From Virgibacillus litoralis (GTDB lineage Bacteria > Bacillota > Bacilli > Bacillales > Amphibacillaceae): a stretch of 64,000 nt of DNA. Shown here piece after piece: positions 59,236 to 64,000 of this stretch. The notes below the pieces were generated by a model. The model was given only the letters and a program-made list of their open reading frames with translations. It ran no database searches and had not been told where the DNA came from. The position numbers were made by a program, and so were the translations under genes. Location: the NCBI RefSeq assembly GCF_017873675.1, contig NZ_JAGGKK010000016.1, positions 47,547-111,546 on the forward strand, read 5' to 3'. Every line of letters starts with the position of its first letter. The stretch's first letter is position 1.

Positions 59236-61053
59236 TTGTTTAAGAAATTATCCGCTTTAGCATTATCTGCAACTTTAGTAGGAAGTTTTGCTTTTTCAAG
59301 TAATTCTGAACAAGTTGACCCACAACCAAAGAAAGCTACAGACTTTAATTTAAGCTTGGTCGATAAGATTGGAGCATCACCAGATCTTGCAGAAAAGGCA
59401 AAGGAGTTAGGGGTGAACTTATCTAAAACTGACCCTGCTGAAAAGTTAAATAACGGTACAAAGTTTCAACAAGCTGGTGATAATCATGTAGCCTATCAAG
59501 AATCTGAAGGCGAAGTTCCAATGCTAGTAATACTGGCGAAATTCAAGGAAGGCGATGAGCCAGTAGGGGATCCAAAAGGGCAGGTTGATGCTAAATATTT
59601 TAAGGATTTGATTTTCGGCGACTCATATAATCCTTATGAATTACCACAGTTTGAGCAATTCGCTGAATTTAATGGAAAAGAAGCACCAACGGATAAGACG
59701 ATGCAAAATGCCTATAAGGAATCCAGCTATGGCAATGTAGAATTAGTTAGATTGGAAGATACAGATTATGCATGGGTAGAACTCCCTAAAGGGGCCTCCT
59801 ATTATTTAGATCAGGATGGGACTTATGCTGATGGTGGAGAGTATCTTCTGGGTAATGCAAATGGTGATGCCCATATGGGTGAGTTTGTTCGAGATGCTTT
59901 AAAGTCGGCTGATAGTGATGTTGATTTTAGCAAGTATGCTGAGAATGGGGAGGTTCCTAACGTATTTATCATCCATGAAGGAACCGGAGCAGAGTTCAGT
60001 AGAGATCCGGCACAAATCTGGTCGCATAAATGGAGTGTACTCAGTGCACTTTATTATGGAAAGTACTATGAAACAGGTATACCTGCACCACAGTATGAGG
60101 GTATGGAATATAATGAATGGATAAATAAAACTATAGAAGAAGATATGACTTATGACGACGTGGTAGTAAACAATTACAATATTCAACCTGAAATTGGCGG
60201 GAACGTTGCAGGTTATAACCTGGAAACAGGTGGCTATGACGAAGCTTTAAAAACAGGACCATTTCCTGCACAGCCAGGTGTTTACGCACATGAATTTGGT
60301 CATGCATTGGGATTACCTGACTTCTATGACACTGCTTATTCTTCAGAAGGTGTAGGTAACTACTCTATGATGGCAGGTGGATCGTGGATGCGTTATCCTG
60401 ATGCTGCTGCATACTCAGGGAATTCACCAACGCATTTTGATCCATTCTCTAAAATTTTCTTAAATTGGATAGAACCAATCGAAGTAACACCTGAGGACGC
60501 AAAGCAAACTATTACACTTCCATCAATTGATCAAGCCGATGCAGATAATGGTGTTGTGAAAATGGAAGTTCCAGGTTCGAATGGGACAGAATATTTCTTG
60601 TTTGAGAACATTCAGCAAAGCGGTTTTAATGAAGGATTAATTCGTCAAGGTAAAGATTCGAACGGACTGGTAGCATGGCACGTTGATGAGAATATCATCA
60701 ATCTATACCGAACTGCCGGGTTCCGTCCTAACAATGTAGAGAACTGGAAGAATAAACGATTCCAATATAACCAATCGGATACGGCAAGTGATGGTACAGT
60801 TGTAACGCATTATGGTCTTTCTGTTCTTCAAGCAGATGGGAACTATGATCTTGAAAAATATGAAAACCGTGGTGACGCTGGTGACTTCTTTAAAACAGGG
60901 GATCAACTAAGACCGAACTCTAAAAACGTTCATACAGGTTCCTATTATTTTTGGAAAGGTAATAGTAATGTTCCAGCTGATAGTGGAATTCATGTAACAG
61001 ACATTCAAGAAAATGAAGATGGTTCAATTACTGCTGATTTCTATTATGAGTAA
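59236..61053 (+). CDS. Secreted M6-family metalloprotease (immune inhibitor A-like)
   Basis: This 605-residue protease has a signal peptide (KKLSALALSATLVGSFAF), a propeptide and an M6 catalytic domain. The zinc motif is HEFGHALGLPDFYD within VYAHEFGHALGLPD, and the Met-turn region is GNYSMMAGGSWM. TTG 59236 directly follows GGAGGAAATC; the in-frame ATA-preceded extension to 59185 has no such site. It is shorter than InhA (about 790 residues) and lacks a visible PKD domain. It would cut extracellular proteins. Confidence 0.88.
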   Translation: MFKKLSALALSATLVGSFAFSSNSEQVDPQPKKATDFNLSLVDKIGASPDLAEKAKELGVNLSKTDPAEKLNNGTKFQQAGDNHVAYQESEGEVPMLVILAKFKEGDEPVGDPKGQVDAKYFKDLIFGDSYNPYELPQFEQFAEFNGKEAPTDKTMQNAYKESSYGNVELVRLEDTDYAWVELPKGASYYLDQDGTYADGGEYLLGNANGDAHMGEFVRDALKSADSDVDFSKYAENGEVPNVFIIHEGTGAEFSRDPAQIWSHKWSVLSALYYGKYYETGIPAPQYEGMEYNEWINKTIEEDMTYDDVVVNNYNIQPEIGGNVAGYNLETGGYDEALKTGPFPAQPGVYAHEFGHALGLPDFYDTAYSSEGVGNYSMMAGGSWMRYPDAAAYSGNSPTHFDPFSKIFLNWIEPIEVTPEDAKQTITLPSIDQADADNGVVKMEVPGSNGTEYFLFENIQQSGFNEGLIRQGKDSNGLVAWHVDENIINLYRTAGFRPNNVENWKNKRFQYNQSDTASDGTVVTHYGLSVLQADGNYDLEKYENRGDAGDFFKTGDQLRPNSKNVHTGSYYFWKGNSNVPADSGIHVTDIQENEDGSITADFYYE

Positions 61054-61074
61054 TGAAGCTAAATAAGTATATAA

Positions 61075-61112
61075 AACAAACCGGGAATATTATTATTTCC
61101 CGGTTTGTTTTC
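61075..61112 (+). terminator. M6 protease gene terminator
   Basis: AAACAAACCGGGAA pairs with TTTCCCGGTTTGTTT. The T-rich end suits both strands. Confidence 0.85.
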
Positions 61113-61169
61113 ATTTGCAGTTATGCAGGCAACATGGATCCGCTTAGTATAGCCGGCGCTGTGCTTTGT

Positions 61170-63518
61170 TCAAACCTCGGTTTCATCATCAGGTAATGCT
61201 TTTTCGGGTGTGTGTCCGGGTTTTCTCAAATTAAACATTGCTTTGATACAAAACAGAACTAAGATGACAACACCGATGATGAATATTGTATCGGGAATGG
61301 CTCTTATCAGCATCAGGTTTTGGATGATATCCTGCTGGAGGAAGTCGCTGGTTCGTGTTGCCCAATAACCATTATCAAATGCTTCTTTCAGCTGGATAAA
61401 CCCAATTGGCATTAGGCTGATGAATACCATGCCGAAAAGCCCGATATTTAATGTCCAGAATGACCATTTCAGCCATCTGTCATTCCATTTTTCAGGTTTC
61501 ACGACATTCCGCAAAGAGTATAGTAATACTGCAATTGCAAACATACCGTAAACACCCATCATGGCAGCATGTGCATGTGCCGGGGTCAGCTGTTGACCGT
61601 GTTCAAAGTAATTAACTGCCGGCAGATTGATAAGGAATCCAGTAACTCCAGCTCCGACAATGTTCCAAAGTGATGTTGCAACTAGGAACCAGAATGTGAG
61701 TTTATAAGGGAAATCAACGCCGCCTTCCTTCATCATCTTATATTGTTCATAGGCTTCAAGTACAAGAAGAGTCAGCGGAATGATCTCAAGAGCGCTGAAA
61801 ACTGCTCCCACTGCAATCCAGGCTTCCGGTGATCCGTTATAATAATAATGGTGCCCTATTCCAAGTACACCCGTCCCAAGCAAAAGTATTATCTGGAAGT
61901 AAAGCATACGGGTTACGGATCTTCGCGTGACAAGCTTCATACTGACTAACATAAAACCGATTATAACAACTGCAAATACTTCAAAGATTCCTTCTACCCA
62001 TAGATGAACAACCCACCAGCGCCAGTAGTCAGACATTGTAAAGTTACCATCTGGATTGATAAAGAATGCAAAGATATAGAATGCTGGTACTGCAATTGAT
62101 GCATAGAACAATAGATGGATTAATCCGCCTTTGTCCCGTTCTTTCTTAAGTCCGTTATGAATACCCCTGTATACGATGAACAGCCATATAGCCATTCCTG
62201 CTACTAGACCAATTTGCCATATTCGTCCAAGCTCAAGATATTCCCATCCTTGATGACCGAGCAAAAACCACATATTTCCGAGGAATCCATTGACCCCGAG
62301 CCATTCACCGATGATAGAACCACCCACAACGGCAACAAGTGCCCAGAAAAGTATATCAACAAGAAGTCCCTGGCGCTTTGGTTCGACTCCTCCGACATTT
62401 GGTGCAATATATATTCCCATACCAAGCCATGCAGTTGCAATCCAGAAAATAGCTAATTGAAGATGGAATCCTTTTGCAACTCCAAATGGCAGGATGTCAT
62501 AAACCCAATCTATACCGAAAAATGAGTCTGGCTCGGTGTAATAGTGTGCTAATAGTGCACCAAACATTACTTGTACGAAAAACATTATTGCTACAAGTAA
62601 GAAGAATTTTGCCGATTTAACCTGTGAGACTGTAGGTTTTTTCTTGTTTAGATTAAAAACTGGATAATTATCTTTTGTAAATGCTGGTTCCATACCAAAA
62701 TGATATCGATAGAAAACATATAAAATAATAGCGATAAAAAGGGCCAGAATTGTAATACTTACGCCACTCCATAGTATGGCTGAGTAGGACATGGTGTTGC
62801 CAGCATCCTCATAATAAGGCCAGTTGTTGGTATAAGTAATTTCTTCTCCAATTCTCTCAGTGCTGGAAATCCAAGCAGTCCAGAAAAAGAAGTGAGATAT
62901 TTGCTCGATTTGGTCGCCATCTGCAACATAGGCTCTATCTTCCTCTGGCATATGTGATTTCTGGATAAGCCCACCGGCGAGCCCCCAATTATCGCCATTT
63001 TGAAAGACATTGTGGTAATAAGCTTCTACTTGTTTAATTCCAAAAAATTGTGCATCTGTAACCTGAAGTATCGTTTGATCATCATTTAGCCGGTTTTTCC
63101 GTATTTCCTTAATAACGTTATCTTCAATAATTGCTCTTTCCTCGGATTCAAGCTCATCGAAAGCTTTATTATATTGACTCTCGGCATGAAATTCCTGAAC
63201 GCCTTCTGTGTACACTTTCAATGCTTCTGCGGTATAATCAGGACCCATATAAGATCCATTTCCAAGAACAGTTCCGTAGTCCATCAGCCCATATTTTTGA
63301 AAAACAGCCTGACCACCTTTAATTGTGTCTTCTGTCATTACTATCTCCCCGTCAGGTGCGACAACCTCCAATGGGGTAGGGGCCTTGTTTTCAAATATCC
63401 AGTACCCTCCGACAATCAGGGCGGTGAAACTGAGTAATAGTGTCACAATAGTTACTGATTTTAGAAGACTATTGACCGTAGTTGGTTTATTCGTTTGTTT
63501 TCCCCTGTTTGAAGCCAT
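61170..63518 (-). CDS. norB: Quinol-dependent nitric oxide reductase (qNOR)
   Basis: This roughly 782-residue heme-copper family enzyme reduces two NO to N2O using quinol. An N-terminal helix and a large extracytoplasmic domain (about 45-230) replace the NorC subunit. The core shows IFWIATAWLGMGIYIAPNVGG, HLWVEGIFEVFAVV with His and Glu ligands, and HAHAAMMGVYGMFAI. ATG 63518 or 63524 is likely, behind GAGAGG; a further ATG at 63536 nearly touches an FNR-type palindrome. The yojN/yojO pair probably helps mature it. It may serve NO detoxification or denitrification. Confidence 0.92.
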   Translation of the reverse strand: MASNRGKQTNKPTTVNSLLKSVTIVTLLLSFTALIVGGYWIFENKAPTPLEVVAPDGEIVMTEDTIKGGQAVFQKYGLMDYGTVLGNGSYMGPDYTAEALKVYTEGVQEFHAESQYNKAFDELESEERAIIEDNVIKEIRKNRLNDDQTILQVTDAQFFGIKQVEAYYHNVFQNGDNWGLAGGLIQKSHMPEEDRAYVADGDQIEQISHFFFWTAWISSTERIGEEITYTNNWPYYEDAGNTMSYSAILWSGVSITILALFIAIILYVFYRYHFGMEPAFTKDNYPVFNLNKKKPTVSQVKSAKFFLLVAIMFFVQVMFGALLAHYYTEPDSFFGIDWVYDILPFGVAKGFHLQLAIFWIATAWLGMGIYIAPNVGGVEPKRQGLLVDILFWALVAVVGGSIIGEWLGVNGFLGNMWFLLGHQGWEYLELGRIWQIGLVAGMAIWLFIVYRGIHNGLKKERDKGGLIHLLFYASIAVPAFYIFAFFINPDGNFTMSDYWRWWVVHLWVEGIFEVFAVVIIGFMLVSMKLVTRRSVTRMLYFQIILLLGTGVLGIGHHYYYNGSPEAWIAVGAVFSALEIIPLTLLVLEAYEQYKMMKEGGVDFPYKLTFWFLVATSLWNIVGAGVTGFLINLPAVNYFEHGQQLTPAHAHAAMMGVYGMFAIAVLLYSLRNVVKPEKWNDRWLKWSFWTLNIGLFGMVFISLMPIGFIQLKEAFDNGYWATRTSDFLQQDIIQNLMLIRAIPDTIFIIGVVILVLFCIKAMFNLRKPGHTPEKALPDDETEV

Positions 63519-63538
63519 TTCCATCAATCCTCTCATTC

Positions 63539-63554
63539 TGTGAGTTTGTTCACA
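63539..63554 (-). promoter_or_regulatory. FNR-type palindrome upstream of norB
   Basis: TGTGAGTTTGTTCACA matches TGTGA-N6-TCACA. It is 20 bases before the preferred start, thus probably downstream of or overlapping the promoter. Confidence 0.55.
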
Positions 63555-63649
63555 AATATCGTTGCTGCTAGAAATAATTTATATCTACTAATTTATCGAT
63601 AGGGACCATCCCCTTGGTTCCAATATCATATATTTAAAGATGGAAAACG

Positions 63650-63663
63650 TTGACGCAGGTCAA
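63650..63663 (-). promoter_or_regulatory. CRP/FNR-family type palindrome TTGAC-N4-GTCAA
   Basis: TTGACGCAGGTCAA is a perfect palindrome of the DNR/NarR-like kind, 130 bases before norB, at a plausible activator position. Confidence 0.5.
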
Positions 63664-63717
63664 ATTTTTATTGAAGATTGTTTGTCCAGAAAGGATTGTA
63701 AAGAATTGTTCACATGG

Positions 63718-64000
63718 GGTAGTAGAAAATAAAAAGAGGCTAAGACATAACTAAAAATCTCTACTCTAAAGACAAATAATAACAGGATAAGTTGTTTAGA
63801 ACGTTCATTATCAATGGTTGAATCTAATACGTAATTGATATAAACTGCGAACTAACTAAGGGAGTCCTATTGAAAGCATTTTGTGAGGCTTTCTAACGAC
63901 GCAGCTGGAATATACTCGCTTTCCGTGGGCTCACCACGAGCCTCCTCGCTCGCAAAGAACGCTCCCTGTGGGGTCTCTTAGGATCGCTGTCCCACAGGAG
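63718..64000. mobile_element. Family D element, second copy, cut by the window edge
   Basis: From GATATAAACTGCGAAC (63838) to the window end the sequence is nearly the same as 33108-33273, including TACTCGCTTTCCGTGGGC and CCCTGTGGGGTCTCTTAGG. The preceding 100 bases match 33494-33600 in inverted form. Confidence 0.65.

Overview
The window looks like a chromosomal segment of a moderately halophilic or halotolerant endospore-forming member of the Bacillaceae (Virgibacillus/Oceanobacillus/Lentibacillus-like). The DNA is AT-rich, with strong GGAGG ribosome-binding sites and TTG/GTG starts. Spore genes are present (an SspO-like protein, CotF-like proteins, a DUF3231 protein). Many genes match Bacillus subtilis families: ykuI, yojN/yojO, helD, yuiD, yhjQ, guaC and metA. 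A BCCT carrier, an OpuAC-type binding protein and an NhaC-family carrier suit a saline habitat. The genus is inferred, not proven.

Layout. 1-6.3 kb: DUF3231 fragment, a GC-rich DUF899 gene that looks imported, a GNAT enzyme, two CotF-like proteins, a ferritin-like protein, a metallo-beta-lactamase-fold hydrolase and a YitT membrane protein, then sspO. 6.3-11.5 kb: RNase H-like protein, YkuI, a membrane HD-GYP protein, an overlooked 21-residue Cys/Trp-rich peptide gene, a PqqD-like/M50 membrane protease and a DUF3892 protein. 11.7-24.2 kb: metA, an aromatic-acid-exporter-like protein, a secreted GH84 glycosidase, a secreted S15 peptidase, the yojO/yojN (NorD/NorQ-like) pair and several tiny hydrophilic proteins. 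24.4-33 kb: helD, a C26 amidotransferase plus a GGCT-like protein, a divergent BCCT carrier and a luciferase-like monooxygenase with its FMN reductase. 34.2-42.2 kb: a metal island with a SHOCT protein, methyltransferase, BNR lipoprotein, two-component system, Met/His-rich secreted peptide, CopB-type ATPase and a CuA-motif cupredoxin lipoprotein. 42.4-49.1 kb: SDR enzyme, GNAT enzyme, two tandem T-box leaders before the bifunctional DAHP synthase gene, and an amino-acid ABC transporter. 49.2-52.9 kb: an NhaC-like carrier with a His/Met loop downstream of a Csp copper-storage protein, then yuiD and guaC. 53.6-63.5 kb: HMG-CoA synthase, Nudix CoA pyrophosphatase, YeeE/YedE, LysM-CAP protein, OpuAC-type lipoprotein, M6 protease and quinol-type NO reductase.

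The best candidate for an undescribed system is at 8.5-11.1 kb: a membrane HD-GYP protein, a 21-residue peptide ending in CWWCPWFVR, a hairpin, and a PqqD-like/M50 protease in one tight unit. It could be a small RiPP or peptide-signal locus. Second is the pairing of a copper-storage protein with an NhaC-family carrier that has a His/Met-rich loop.

The intergenic space is unusually rich in repeats. At least six families recur or repeat internally: a double-hairpin element (A, about 11 copies), a GGGACA...TGTCCC palindrome (B, 7 copies), a long hairpin (C, 2), a TIR-bounded nested palindrome (D, 2), a five- to six-copy 21-bp-period array, and an array of TCCTCATTCCGTTAT motifs. Some sit at the ends of genes and contribute C-terminal codons.
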